64,000 bases of DNA from Teratosphaeria epicoccoides (GCA_021401465.1 JADDMT010000013.1:186001-250000); one strand, 5' to 3'. Counted from the first letter of the stretch, positions 1 through 11,135 are shown. The notes: generated by a model from the letters alone, not told the origin. Numbers and translations are program-made.

Positions 1-2
1 AC

Positions 3-848
3 GCCGAGCAGAACAGCACTGCGAGCGCGGGCACCCAGCTACCAGCGCCGCAGCCGAATGTCTACACCAACGCCTACGCAGAGCTGAATACTATCACTGC
101 TACAAGCAACGAGCCACCACTGCTACATCAAAATGTCCAACCCAACATCTACGCAGAGCGAAACACCACTACCAGCCCAACTGCATCGTCAACCGCGCCG
201 CAGGAGATCGATTGGGCAGTCCTCAGCCAAGACTATGCCATCACCCCCATCGAAAAGTCCCAGCGGGCATCCAACATGTCCGCCATCCATGCCCAAACCT
301 CCGCTTTCACAACCACCCACGCCTTCGACCACCGCAACATCACCTCCCGCTCGAAATGGGAATCCGTGCTCCGCGGCCACGAACCCGAATTCGCCACCTT
401 TTGCCAGAACATCCTGAACACCGTGGTCGAAACCCACAGGGCTACGGGCCGGGACGTGGAATCACTTGGCGCCGTGCGCTTCGTGCCGAGGACGCACCGT
501 ATGAGCGAGAGGAAAGTGCGGAGTCTGGGGTTGCTTGGGAGGGAGTTTGATGAGCTTTGTCGGGTGATGAGGTGTGCGGCGCAGGCGATGCCGGAGGCCG
601 GGCTTGTGGGGAGGGTGAGTGGAGTTCTGGGGAAGGCGAGGAGGCATTTTGGGGCTTGGGAGGGGCTGGATGGGAGGGAGGAGGTGGAGATAGTGCGGGC
701 GAGGTGGAGGAAGGAGGAGGAGGAGGAGAGGGAGAGGCCGAGTGCTGGTGGAGCGGGGCATGAGGGTGTTACTGCGTCGTCCTCGCGTAGGCCGCTGCCG
801 CGTCCGGGTGGAAAGGGGGCGGAGCCGATCGCGTTTCAGATGGCGTAG
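3..848 (+). CDS. Unknown protein, 3' end only (5' part outside window)
   Basis: The reading frame is open from the left edge of the window to the TAG at 846-848, so the gene begins upstream and only the last ~281 residues are seen. The start of the visible part is rich in Thr, Ser, Pro and Asn, with two related stretches (NVYTNAYAELNT and NVQPNIYAERNT). The middle (from about residue 75) is more ordered, with acidic and aromatic positions (EIDWAVLSQDY, then HEPEFATFCQNILNTVVE) and probable helices. The tail has a strongly acidic/basic run (RWRKEEEEERERP) and a Ser/Arg/Pro end. The ATG at 276 gives a 190-residue alternative, but the open frame before it makes a longer protein likely. I do not recognise the family. 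No signal peptide or membrane segment is visible in this part. Confidence 0.6.
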   Translation, partial: AEQNSTASAGTQLPAPQPNVYTNAYAELNTITATSNEPPLLHQNVQPNIYAERNTTTSPTASSTAPQEIDWAVLSQDYAITPIEKSQRASNMSAIHAQTSAFTTTHAFDHRNITSRSKWESVLRGHEPEFATFCQNILNTVVETHRATGRDVESLGAVRFVPRTHRMSERKVRSLGLLGREFDELCRVMRCAAQAMPEAGLVGRVSGVLGKARRHFGAWEGLDGREEVEIVRARWRKEEEEERERPSAGGAGHEGVTASSSRRPLPRPGGKGAEPIAFQMA

Positions 849-1652
849 GGCTGGAAGACGCGGCATCGAACGAGCGATTGCGTTAGTCGGTCAGTTAGCG
901 AGATCAACAGTTCAGCATATCGACCAGTTGACGGGCCTCTTCAACGACATCAGCGAAGCGATGGGAAGCTCTTGCTCATCGAGAAGACTGGACAGCACGC
1001 CGCAGAGGAGTACGTTAGAGGTGTTAGCAGAGCGGAGAACAAAACTCCATTAGAGCGCCGACGCTAGTCACGAGGCTGCTGGTAGACAAGAATGCTTTTT
1101 TTCTGTTTTTTTAGGTGAAGAGCTAGGCTTAGACAAATGGAGGAGGAGCGAGAGCTGTATGCGCCTATCTTGTCTAATATGGCTGCGTGACTACAGAGAG
1201 AGAGCAGAGAGGTAGTAGGAATTCGTATGCGCCGGAGTGCGTGACGGCTGCTGGAATACAAAGGGGTGTGATAGTAACTGGGACGTTGATGGTCATGAAT
1301 GCGAAGAAGCGAGGGATATGCCATGCAAGCGAGGTAGAGGTACAATTGATTGATGTAGCGTTCAGAATATTGCTGTGACAGTCAAGCCGGGTATCGATCT
1401 ACTTCGCTGGAGTCTGGCCGGGGCAGCCATGAGCCAAACTCCACAGGCCCAACTTCACCGCAATGAATTATGAGTACTGCAGTGCGAATCCGTGTTGTGT
1501 GGACGAGATGGCGAAGATCGAAGCGCTCCAGTAGCTCTTAAGGCAAACACGATAACCTGAGGATCTTACGTGCGTACACGTAAGAATGCTTAACGTCCAG
1601 GTATCATGCGCTCAAGCAAGGATGCAATCTGGCTGTCTGCGAAGCCAAAACC
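849..1652. other. Intergenic, convergent gene ends
   Basis: This is the gap between the end of the partial gene (plus strand) and the end of MED7 (minus strand). It contains only short ORFs without codon structure or recognisable motifs. It probably holds the two 3' untranslated regions. No repeat or RNA gene was seen. Confidence 0.6.
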
Positions 1653-2429
1653 TCAGCCATCCCCTCTCATAACCTCCTCGATAGCCTCCCAAGCCCTCCT
1701 CTGCCTCCCCTTCCTCCCCTCCACCTCATCCCCATTCCCACCTCCCCCACCCATCTCCTCCTCCACCTCAACATCCCCGACCCTCCCCTGCACCCCCAAA
1801 CCCTCCAACAACGCCCTCACCCTCCCCTTCCCCTCCGCAATTCTCCTCCCCTCCTCCCTCAAGCTCTCCACCCTCTCCTCCATAGCCCTAATCAACGTCT
1901 CCCTCGCCTGATGCGGCCGATACTGATTGATCAAATCATGCACATTCGCCACCAACTCCCTCAAATCTTTCGTGTATCCATCATACAGCTCCGGGTTCTG
2001 GCTTAGCGTCCCCACCAAGCCGAGGTATGTTGTGAGCATAGAGCGGAGGAGGGAAATGAGGTATTGTTGCGGATTGAGCTTCACAGTGGGGTGGTCTGGG
2101 TAGAGCCGCTCGATCTGCAGGTCATCGAGAGTCTGAGATGGGGCGTGGAGGTTGTGGGACGCGCCGAAGGCGTGGAATATGGAGGTTTCGGGGAGGGGTG
2201 GGGGGAGGAGGTAGCGGAGCTCGGTGGGGAGGGCGGCGATGTCGAGGGCGGAGCTGGACGGGTGGGCGGTGGTGTCGGTGGAGGATGCGGCGGCTTCTTT
2301 GCGCAGGCGTCTGAGCTCGGCGACGTTTTGTTTGGTGAAGTGTTTGTAGAAGGGTGGTGGAGATGGGAATGGTGCTTGCAGCGGTGCAGACGGCTGTGGT
2401 ACTGCGAGCGGTGGTTCCAGTTGTGCCAT
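1653..2429 (-). CDS. MED7: Mediator complex subunit 7
   Basis: A 258-residue single-exon protein with the MED7 layout. It has a Pro-rich N-terminus with the family's FPSPPPFYKHFT segment (near residues 22-33), then LPPPLPETSIFHAFG, then the conserved helical core with LLRSMLTTYLGLVGTLSQNPE and YRPHQARETLIRAMEERVE near residues 125-185. The C-terminus is low-complexity Gly/Glu. MED7 is a core subunit of the Mediator middle module in the nucleus, linking transcription factors to RNA polymerase II; it pairs with MED21 through its C-terminal helices. The ATG at 2429 is used because the two codons before it start with GTG, not ATG. The next gene upstream (2574-3128) is on the same strand about 145 bp away. 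Confidence 0.93.
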   Translation of the reverse strand: MAQLEPPLAVPQPSAPLQAPFPSPPPFYKHFTKQNVAELRRLRKEAAASSTDTTAHPSSSALDIAALPTELRYLLPPPLPETSIFHAFGASHNLHAPSQTLDDLQIERLYPDHPTVKLNPQQYLISLLRSMLTTYLGLVGTLSQNPELYDGYTKDLRELVANVHDLINQYRPHQARETLIRAMEERVESLREEGRRIAEGKGRVRALLEGLGVQGRVGDVEVEEEMGGGGGNGDEVEGRKGRQRRAWEAIEEVMRGDG

Positions 2430-2573
2430 TACCACGGCAGGATGAGAACAGCTGAAGCAGTCAAAGGTTTATGAGTATGGTGTATTGACTGTCGCGTTCT
2501 GGAATGAAGCTCAAGTGTGGCCGCAAAAGTTCAGCCCCGCAATCTGATTCTCAGTCTCCTCAACTCACACCAT

Positions 2574-3128
2574 CTACCCACGTCTCCCCACCGCCCTTAA
2601 CTCCTCCACCACCCTCTCCTCCACCCCTTTCCAACTCCAAAGCCAATAATACCCCATGAGCCCAAACACGATCCCCGCGAGTGCCAGAGACCACCCCAAC
2701 TCCCGCACCCAAGCCGCACTCGTACACCACACCCACACAAACACGCCGACTTGAAGAACCCCATTCATCATCAAAACGACCTCTACGCGCACGTGAGCTC
2801 GTGAGATAATGCGAAAGAAATGGCATGGAAACTCACCAAGATGCCTTTTCCCCCACCTCGAATGGTTATCCCTAGCATCCAGCGCCAACCGCGTAGATTT
2901 GTAGAGCAGCCATCCGTACTCCGGGCCAAAGAGGTCGAGGAACATGAAGGCAGAGTACTGTCTGAGTTCGCGACCGCCGCCGAGGACCCATGCGCAGGTG
3001 ATTTCCGCGGCTTCTTCCGCCGAGAGACCTGTACTCGACGCTGTGAGTACTCCAGTGAGGTACTTGCGAACGGCAGATGCAGGAGCGTCGATAGCTGGAG
3101 TCACTTGATCTGCTGCCGTCTTCTCCAT
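2574..3128 (-). CDS. Small two-TM hypothetical membrane protein, one intron
   Basis: Predicted as join of 2574-2782 and 2837-3128 on the minus strand, 166 residues. The intron 2783-2836 (54 bp) has GTGAGT, a CTCAC-type branch and GTAG. Because its length is divisible by three, the unspliced reading frame stays open. The N-terminal half is soluble and acidic, with an Ala-rich helix (GLSAEEAAEITCAWVLGGG) and an aromatic stretch (FMFLDLFGPEYGWLLY). The C-terminal half has two hydrophobic segments separated by a short loop, then a basic end. It looks like a small integral membrane protein with cytosolic ends. I do not recognise the family. The ATG at 3128 precedes the first well-structured residues; the ORF open further upstream looks like leader sequence. 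Confidence 0.65.
   Translation of the reverse strand: MEKTAADQVTPAIDAPASAVRKYLTGVLTASSTGLSAEEAAEITCAWVLGGGRELRQYSAFMFLDLFGPEYGWLLYKSTRLALDARDNHSRWGKRHLGEFPCHFFRIISRAHVRVEVVLMMNGVLQVGVFVWVWCTSAAWVRELGWSLALAGIVFGLMGYYWLWSWKGVEERVVEELRAVGRRG
2783..2836 (-). other. Predicted intron, 54 bp
   Basis: The 5' site is GTGAGT, with a pyrimidine-rich interior, a CTCAC branch-like site and a GTAG 3' end. Splicing preserves the frame and removes 18 codons that would otherwise break the approach to the first membrane segment. Confidence 0.7.
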
Positions 3129-3475
3129 GTTAGATAGAAGGGGGATGTGACCGTATCGTTGACTAAGCCAGGCTGTACCATGAAACTGTCCGCGACTGCA
3201 GGTCGTTGTCTTTGGGACGCAAAGTTCTACATAAGAAGTATGCACAGGCGAGGTCTCAAATACATCGATCGACGAGAGGACTTGATCAGATTTGATGCTT
3301 TGACCGTGTACGCAATAAGTCTTGTGCTTCATGCACCTCCAGGATCCAAAACCCTGTTTATTAGTCTGCACAGCAGACTTGCTGAAGGTCCTTACTATTG
3401 GAACTTTCTGGGACTAGGGTGCGAGCGCCAAGGCATGCGACGATTATCGTGCCCGTCAATCAGTGGCAAGACGAG

Positions 3476-5116
3476 TTAGATCATCTTACTGCTCTTCCCG
3501 CGTTGGATGAGGCTGGCTGAGGCGGTCTCAATGGCTGTCTGCTCGACGTCTACTGCAATGTTACAAGGACAATAAATACTATGATATCAAGACAGCTAAT
3601 CGTACCAACGACCAGGCACGAGCTGCTTGATCGATTGGTCTGCCGTCACGGTGCCGACTGCTATATGTCCCACTTCTCCATCCGGACGCACAACCCCGAG
3701 TCTGACTTTCGCATTCCCATGATCACGAGCTAAAATTACACTATCTTGTGCCGAGTTCATTTGCAGGTCAACGTAGCCACCGAAGAGATAGTAGCTTGCG
3801 GTACTCTCGTACAGACCAGTGAAGTTAGTGTAGTCTGGTGGACCTGCTATCCTGCGAACAGACGTCGCGTGGTAAGCGTCGCCAATCAAGACACTCGTTG
3901 TTCAATATTGCTAAAGGACAATTGACACGTTGCGTTGGTCAGTATCAGAGGAACTTCTTGTTCCTGCTGCGAGACTTGCTGCGGAATCTTCTGCGGCATG
4001 GGGTACAGCGCGATCGGGTACGGCGAGCCTGCTTGATGGTTTTCTTGTCTATCCCAGAAAATCTCGAGATAGGCGCCATTGCTCACGTTGTCCATGGCTG
4101 CCGATGGTCGGTCGGAATAGGCTGCGGCAGCCTGGTTCCCATTGTAGATTCGTTCTGCGAGAGAACGATTCGGATAGAGGTAAGTGGCAGCCATGCTGAA
4201 AGTGGAATCACCTGTGGCCGATGGCATCACCACGGGTAGGCCGACTAAAGCACCATAAATCGGATAGCTTCGTCATCAATATTGTACCAATCGTTGTCAT
4301 CAGCCGCAAGCGTTGCCTCGAGTGGTTCCACCATCGCGAACTTCGGGTTGCCGAAGATGTCGTAAGATGAGGTCTTCCATTTCGCGGGACTGGCTAAGGC
4401 GGCGTTGAAGGCTACGTCCGCTGCAGTGCCGAGCTGCTCAAAGTCGTCTGCGCCGTCTGTGGCAAAGACACTGGGCGTGGTGTTCAGAGAGTAGAAAGAC
4501 GAGGTTCAGTTGATTAGCAGTAGTTGGCGAAATGACTCGAATGGCGGCTTGCCCTCCGAGTGGTGACATCGCCCAGAGCAGAAGTAGCGCTGGCACACGG
4601 GCGTGTAGCTGGCGTAATTTGATGCGCATTGTTGCAGCCCACCAAGCATTCTATCGAGCCAATAGCCGTGCCTCTCTCCAGGGCCGAGGCGGCAATCGAT
4701 TTGAGCAAGTTGCCAACGATGGCTGCAAACAATATGCTGAAAATTGTGGGACCCTAGACTGAGTCAACAATTATTGAGTCACTGCATCGAGGAACTGGAC
4801 TCACTGTCTTGGCGGTCTGCAACAGACACTGGCTGAAGCTCTCGTCGGCGCGGTGCCCATCTTGTCTGTATGCCAATGCGCCGACCACAATGAAGTATGG
4901 TGACAGTGCGCCAGCAAGACCGCTCACAGTGACGCGACTCATTGTGGTGAAAGAGCACCTTTTCCGGAGTTGTCGCAGTGAGCGGTCGCCTTTCACGTTT
5001 TCCTCGATCGCCGAAGTGTCCTGCTCTGTCGCTGATGCTACGATGGCAGAGTCGCTGCCAAACGGTAAAAGCTGCGCGCTAGCATCGGATAGCTCGCTGT
5101 CATGCTGGTGGACCAT
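3476..5116 (-). pseudogene. Decayed fungal multi-pass membrane protein gene with several frame breaks
   Basis: Read on the minus strand this resembles a large membrane-protein family common in ascomycetes, of unknown role. From 5116: a short N-terminal region, a first membrane segment (LAGALSPYFIVVGALAY), an intron at 4754-4804 (GTGAGT...CTAG), then an ILFAAIVGNLLKSIAASALERG block, then LLLLWAMSPLGGQAAIRV, then SFYSLNTTPSVFATDG, then LVGLPVVMPSATGDSTFSM, ending near 3476. These blocks fall in different frames: breaks lie near 4640, near 4505 (restoring the frame), near 4270 and near 3890. Neither of the first two has usable splice sites. The last two could in principle be unrecognised introns, so gene decay is the favoured but not the only reading. 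The neighbouring genes are intact, which argues against poor sequence quality. Confidence 0.6.
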
Positions 5117-6417
5117 GATGCTCGACGGCTGCAGCTGCGCGTCGGCATCATTCGACCTCTCCGGCCACGAATGCTCGATGGTAAGAGCTGCGCTCCAGCA
5201 TCAGGAAAATTATTTTCGTCTTACTGAGACATGGTTGGCGCGAATGCCGGTGGACCTTCGACCTTGGCAGATGGTGAAATCGAGCAGAAAGTCCCAAGTC
5301 ATGCTACATTGGGCTTCGGCTATCATATCAGTGTCTCTGAATATTGAAGCAAGCATAGCTGGCGTCATCGCGCGAGCTGTGGTCCATTGTGCCTCTCGGA
5401 GATTCCTTATCTTCTGATGCAAGCCACATGTAATGCAGGATGCAGTGTGATGGGAAAGACGTGGGCTCCGCCGCAAGCCCGCAGCGCCATGTCCAGCTTT
5501 GAGGCCTCTGCGACCAGGCATATGGTGCTCTTTTGCAAGATTGGAGGTGTCTATGCCTACTCATCTGCACCTGGTACTCAAGCCATTCATTCGCACACTT
5601 CTGTATGGACAAGCATGCTCACCGGTCGAATCGCCCAACTTTCGCGTCATCAAAAGATGAGCCGCTCATTTGGTCATTAGACAGAGCTGATACATCAGTA
5701 AGTGTAGCAACGGCTCACCTTGGCCACATGAGCCTTGGAATTGACTGTCTTCGGTGATCAAGTTGTGTAAGTGAGGAAGCTGACTGGGTCTTTCACCTTA
5801 GAGCGCTAATGGGGATCGTCTCAATCGCAAAGAAGTACACGAGCCTACCTGACTATTGATCTGACACACTGAAATGGCGCTCCTCCAGGTCTGTTTGGAG
5901 ATAGGAACGTGAGTGCGTGTTGTTCCAACGGGCCGTCCCACGAAGAAAAGGCAACTGCGACGCTGCTTGGAGCCCTTCGGATTTTGATGGGTATTTGCAC
6001 AATGTAATGAGTCCCTGGCCAGCTTCTACCGCGAGAAGTGAGGATTTTTGATTAACGACATTCAATGGTATACGTCAACTTTTTCCACTCCCATGGGGCG
6101 ATGTGTGGAGGAGGGACCCGTCCCATTCAGCATTCAGCATGGAGCTTGAGATCATCGGTGCATATCAGAGACGCTGCTAGCCCAAGCTGATTTCAAAAGC
6201 AGCGACATAGCCGCACTCAGCATCATGACTCTGCAATCACCTATTCGTTGCAGGCAGGATGTAAGACGCCTGCCTACCCATCCGCGCCGTACAACACCGC
6301 AGTCGGTTGGATCGAATTTGCCCCCAGAAACCGACCCAAACCGGTGTCTCATAGTTCTCGAGTTGTTGAACCGTAGTAGGCAGGGTCAAATTCGCGATTC
6401 TCACCGATCCATCCCGA
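5117..6417. other. Intergenic, no gene seen
   Basis: This lies upstream of the decayed membrane-protein gene and downstream of the GH43 gene. Minus-strand ORFs of 70-103 codons overlap each other in different frames and lack domain-like sequence. It may contain further eroded 5' sequence of the decayed gene, but nothing is recognisable. Confidence 0.5.
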
Positions 6418-7518
6418 TCATGGCTGCACCTCCGGCCACCCACTACTGAAATCCAGCACATTGATCCCCAAGAGCTTATCCCCATCCCCATACCCAATGT
6501 CCGTGTTCACATAATGATAATACAATATCGGCCCAATCGATGGGTCATCATAGACACCCTGCCCACCAGGCCCATACACGTTCCCATGGCTCCCCAGGAC
6601 TAGCGTTCCGCCACTTTCTAGGCACGAAGTCCCAGCTTGATCGACCTGATCACAGACATCAGCTGATACATTTAGAAGCTTTACTTGAAGGGAGGGAACG
6701 TACGTAAGGGCCTTCTACAGAATCTGATCGGCAGACCATGATTTTGTACTCATCTCCTGGATTAGGACGATTCTTGTCGTAACCACAGCAAACCCCGCTG
6801 CTCCAAAACAAATAGTAGTGATTCCCGTACGCAAACACATAAGCCCCCTCACTCGCGAAAGGTTTCGTCTTGTTAAACTGAATTTGATACGGTTCCGTCT
6901 TTGGTCCCTTCAGACCATGTTCACTCAACGTCGTCTGGTAAATGTTGTTCTCGTGGGATCCGAAGGTCAGGTATTTTTTACCATCTACCACAATGAGGTT
7001 CGGGTCAATAGCATTCCACTTGTCGCCTTCGGCGGAGGAAACACCAACGCCGCCATGGTCCACCCATTCCCCGTCAATCATGGTCTTGCTAGTCGCGACG
7101 CCGATGGCGGAGACTTGGCTGCCGAAAGTGCTGACGGCGTAGTAGAGGTAGTAGGTGTCGTCTACGTAGTGCACTGTCCAAGGTTGTCAGTAGACGTCTC
7201 AGACCACAGCGGATCTTTCGAGCCGACGGGAGACGTACCGTCAGGCGCCCATGAGAAGTTGTAGCCATCAATCTTGATCGAGGACCCGCCAGGTGGCAGT
7301 ACGGTGCCGGCAACAGCCCATGGACCGCTAAGAGAATCTGAGGTGTAGATGCTAATTCGTCCACCAGTGGCGAAGCGAAAGTATGTGCCGTCGCTCTTGC
7401 GCTGGATAAGGGAGGGATCGTGGGTATTCGTGCACCCGCCCACGCACTCCATAGGGTTCGGGAAGGACTTGGCGAGACCGACTGTCGCCGCGACAGCGGA
7501 AAGCAGTATGAGCCACAT
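6418..7518 (-). CDS. Secreted GH43 endo-1,5-alpha-L-arabinanase, three exons
   Basis: Exons on the minus strand are 7518-7239, 7173-6704 and 6645-6418, giving 325 residues. The N-terminus is a signal peptide (about residues 1-18). The glycoside hydrolase 43 catalytic set is present: Asp34 in THDPSL (general base), Asp150 in AIDPNL (pKa modulator) and Glu202 in ASEGAYV (general acid). The family block WAPDVHYVDDTYYLYYAVS is restored exactly by splicing intron 1, which supports the model. The C-terminus has the expected GNVYGPGGQGVYDD and YYHYVNTDIGYGDGDK motifs. Length matches fungal arabinanases. The enzyme would cut alpha-1,5 arabinan of pectin outside the cell. It stands alone, with no neighbouring arabinose catabolism gene. 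Confidence 0.93.
6646..6703 (-). other. Predicted intron 2 of the GH43 gene, 58 bp
   Basis: GTACGT at the 5' site and TGATCAG at the 3' site. Splicing joins GPY to VDQAGTSC in phase 0 and removes the stop that ends the unspliced frame. Confidence 0.85.
7174..7238 (-). other. Predicted intron 1 of the GH43 gene, 65 bp
   Basis: GTACGT, branch CTGAC and ACAG. Splicing rebuilds the conserved WAPD-VHYVDD junction of the family. Confidence 0.88.
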
Positions 7519-8876
7519 TCTGGCTGCGGGTCAGGAGGCAAAGGCTTGAGGCAATTGAAATAAGCGGGGTGTGAAGTGACGCTCACCGTGATATACACTA
7601 CCTTGGGCACCACTCGGGCGGATGAAAGCAATATACTGTCTCATTCTCGGTTCTGCTGGCGCGGCGATGAGCCTCGCCAAGAAGCATTCGCAACAGCGGG
7701 ATGTGTGTCTGAAATTAGATGTATACGAACTGTATCGTGCGCACATGGTCATGGGTCGAACCTTCGTGCGGAACAACTCCTGCTTCGCCCTCATTTTTTC
7801 CGCCATACACGTCGCAGCTTGGCACATCCAGAGACGCAGAGGAATGGCATCGAACAGGTCATGCTGGGCTCACTTAGCGGTCTCTATCAATCGCGATCGT
7901 AGGCGGTGCCGCAGCGTTGTACCACTTCGAGACGTGGTTCAGGTCGTATGAGGCAGACTCACACGCTTATCGGTATCTACTGTGGCTATGTATGCTCCGA
8001 GGTCACCGAGATTAACCACTTGCGAACGTAAAGTCGGCTGCATTTGGCCAACAGGTAGCATGCCGCATGGCCCTTTGGCGCTTATTGTCGTGTTGGACCG
8101 GCGGCCGTGCCTTGCACGCGTACTCATACCGTCCACACGGCTCACTCTTCCGTCACTCCTCGATAAGCATGGCCTCCTGGGAACATGTCTGCTATCGCTG
8201 TCCCTCGCTTGAAGACTGCCGCGAGTGCCAAAGACACGCTATGTACGGTTTTTTGGTTCAAGCTGAGCGCCGACGGCGCCATGAGCTATCGGTCCAAGGG
8301 TCCGCCGGATAATCTTGCTGAGACATAAGACAATGGACTGCGTCAAACAAATAGCAGTAAATCCGTGACTTCCCATATTGCTCTGAATGCATTTTCCCGG
8401 TACTCCCGCATGTCGTGCACGACGTTCTTATGTCGCACAGAGCTACGGACGCTTGAGATCTTGTGAGCCATCACTGACCCTCCAGACTTTGGGTGCTTAA
8501 ATAGAAAGGAAGCCGTATGGGCTTGAGCCAGGTGTTGCATTGCTTCAGGAGTAATAGCCACCGACAACAGAGAGGGCGCCAAGAGCAGAGAGGAGCTCCG
8601 AGAAGGCTGGCACAGAAAGTGATTTCCACTCACCTGGGCATGATCCTTCAATGCGGTGGAAAATGACCATCATGATCATGGCAGAAACTTCTACAGTACA
8701 GCAGTAACAGCACTGAGGTATTCTTAGCGCAGCGGGATTGGCGGATCTCCACACGCACGTGCGTCATTGCATGCATGTTCTGGGTCACCGGCTCCCTTTC
8801 ACATGCAGCATCATCTCCTTCTCCTCCTCCACCACCTCCACCCCCCACAGTCGCTTCCCCATCATTGTACTGCACA
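7519..8876. other. Divergent intergenic region between GH43 and the PAP2 phosphatase
   Basis: About 1.36 kb separates two divergently transcribed genes, so it should hold both promoters. Short ORFs on both strands have no motifs. A C/T-rich stretch (8812-8860) just before the PAP2 start resembles a fungal core-promoter pyrimidine tract. No repeats were seen. Confidence 0.55.
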
Positions 8877-9899
8877 ATGGCCACCACCGACCGGCCCCCT
8901 CCCTTCCGCACGAAATCAAAACCGGGCGCCTCCCCTTCCTCCACCAGCTTCCTCGAAGCCTTCCAACGCTTCTGGGCCAAAAGCTACGCCGGCGACTACC
9001 TAGGCCTCGCATTCCTCCTCGCCGCCTACATAGTCATCGCCCTGATCGGCGAACCCTTCCACCGCCACTTCCGGCTCAATGATCCGCGATTGCAGTTCCC
9101 GCATGCCGAGGTCGAGAGGGTGGATGTTTGTGCGTGGTACATGTATGCAATGAAGAGGATTTGAAGGCTGATATTGTATTGTGTGTTAGTTATGTTATTT
9201 ATCTACGCCGCCGTAGTCCCTAGCGCTCTGCTCGGTATCTGGACGATATTCCTCAAGCCTGCGATCCATAAAGCGCACGTGACAGTTCTCGGGCTCGCGA
9301 CATCCATTATCCTTACCTCGTTCTTAACCGATGTGCTGAAAGATGCCATTGGGCGGCCTCGACCGGATCTGATTGCGCGATGCAAACCCGACGTCGACGC
9401 GCCAAGAGATACACTCGTGACAATAGAGGTCTGCAGGGAAACACGGCATCACATTCTGCACGATGGATGGAGGAGCTTCCCGTCCGGACACTCGAGCTTT
9501 GCATTCGCGGGGCTGGGATACATTGCGCTCTTCCTCGCATCCCAAACGAGAGCTCTCGCGCCACGCGCGAGCCTTCTCTCTATCTTGATCTGTCTGCTGC
9601 CGCTTCTGGCTGCCTCGATGATCGCTATTAGTCGGTTAGAAGATTATCGACATGATTTCGCGGATGTGATTGCCGGAAGCTTGTTGGGGATGTTGGTCAC
9701 GTATTTGAATTGGAGGAGATACTATCCGAGTCTGCTGAGCTTGGGTTGCGATGAGCCACATGCTTCCCCGATGAGTAGAAGGGGAAGCCCAAGTGGGTTC
9801 CAGAGAGTGAGGGACGAGGAGGAGGGGCAGGGCATGGTGGAGGCGGGGAGGTATAGTGCGGTGGACGACGAGGGATATGGTCGCGAAGGCGTGAGATGA
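8877..9899 (+). CDS. PAP2-type lipid phosphate phosphatase (DPP1/LPP-like), two exons
   Basis: Exons 8877-9129 and 9190-9899 give 320 residues. The phosphatase signature is complete: KX6RP at Lys135...Arg142-Pro143, PSGH at 182-185, and SRX5HX3D with Ser232-Arg233, His239 and Asp243. About six hydrophobic segments surround these motifs, as in integral-membrane lipid phosphatases acting on phosphatidate, lysophosphatidate or diacylglycerol pyrophosphate. The typical N-terminal block (LNDPRLQFPHAEVERV) sits just before the splice junction, and splicing (GTGCGT...TTAG) makes a smooth ERVDVFMLFIYAAV segment. The start at 8877 (MATTDRPPPF) is preferred over an in-frame ATG at 8775, which would add a Pro/Ser-rich leader without family character. 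The C-terminal ~50 residues are Ser/Gly/Glu-rich and probably disordered. Confidence 0.9.
9130..9189 (+). other. Predicted intron of the PAP2 phosphatase gene, 60 bp
   Basis: GTGCGT 5' site, GCTGATA branch-like site and GTTAG 3' end. Phase 1 splicing keeps the frame and removes a TGA stop. Confidence 0.8.
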
Positions 9900-10590
9900 A
9901 GCAACAAAATCACGCCATGTTCGGTGAACTAAGTGAACCACCGGCTGGGCGCGGATATGAGCCCCGAACACGCCCTCGGCCTTTATTCCGCGCGGCATGG
10001 ACGCTGTATCGTTGCGTGTGCTGGTGAACACTCAGAGCATTCGCGTAAGTGATAGCACAGCCCCGGAGCCGAGCAGTTCTTCAGGACCAGCCTGTTGACG
10101 CGTCCGAAGCGACAACTGAGGACTGGTCGTGTGCGAGCATGGCACTTGTCAGGCAGGTCAGGTGTCGCGCTGCTGCTGCTCATGGCAAACCGCAGTTCAG
10201 AGGTGACAGTGTACAAGTGTACTGCCACGAGCGGGCCATGGAGCTGAAACGTACGACACGACAAACGCCTCCTGCATGAACGATCATAACTCGGTCAAGG
10301 CACGCCAAAGTCAAGATGATATGTGGTCGTTCAGCCAACCTGATGCCTCGCGAATGTGCTACTGTCTGCACAAACCTAGCCGTAGATACTACCAGGAAAG
10401 CGCCAGGAAAGAATGTACGCACCACGAGCTTGTATTGAACACCTTTTGCCATCTTTGGGGTGCAGCTTCGCAGATACCATTGCAGGCGGCCCTCCAGGCC
10501 CTGAGTATGACGGGAAATTACACCTCACGCAGGCCCCTGACACAAAAGAGCCGCGTTGAATGCTCCAAATAGCAGAGCTATACCTCTACA

Positions 10591-10730
10591 TAGCCTTGCA
10601 AACGGTCGAGACGGTCTGCAAAGCCTCTCAGACGGTCGAGGCGATCTGCAAGGCCTTTTAGACGATTGAGGCGATCTGCAAGGCCAGACGGTCGAGACGG
10701 TCTGCAAGTCTTCCAGACGCATAGAGAGTT
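10591..10730. repeat. Imperfect tandem repeat, about 30-bp unit, ~4 copies
   Basis: Units share AGACGGTCGAG followed by RCGRTCTGCAARGCC; four copies are visible with small changes and one slightly shorter spacer. Extra TCTGCAAGGC fragments follow at 10770-10800. On the minus strand the array is open as a run of CR-S-P-R-P type decapeptides within a 95-codon ORF, but nothing else supports it as coding. Confidence 0.75.
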
Positions 10731-11125
10731 CGGTGGCATTCAAGATGTTTTGAGCTTCAACACTATTTGTGGGTCTGCAAAGCCATCTGCAAGGCTTTTG
10801 GCAGCGTTGCAAAAGGTGTTTATTGTATCTGCGCGTGTGTAACGCGTAGTCTTAATGCTAAGACTGATTCTTGCAAGATGCTGCTGAGAAGAGCAGCTCT
10901 ACCAGGGTGCGCTGTGCTTTTCGGATCCAAGCGAGCGAATGGCGTGACAAGACGGACTTACAGGACAACCCTTGCTGAGCGATCGACACACCGATAATCT
11001 GGATCGTGAATCTAAGGTTCTATATTGCTACAGCCAGATCTCGTCTTTCTTGGACGAAGACGCCAACGACGTGAACCACAGGGGATGCAAACAGCAGCTC
11101 ACGGACAATGTTGCCACTCATGCGC

Positions 11126-11135
11126 TATAAAATTG
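11126..11135 (+). promoter_or_regulatory. TATA-like box before the GH30 gene
   Basis: CTATAAAATT lies about 50 bp upstream of the GH30 ATG. Position and sequence fit a TATA element, but this is read by eye only. Confidence 0.4.
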
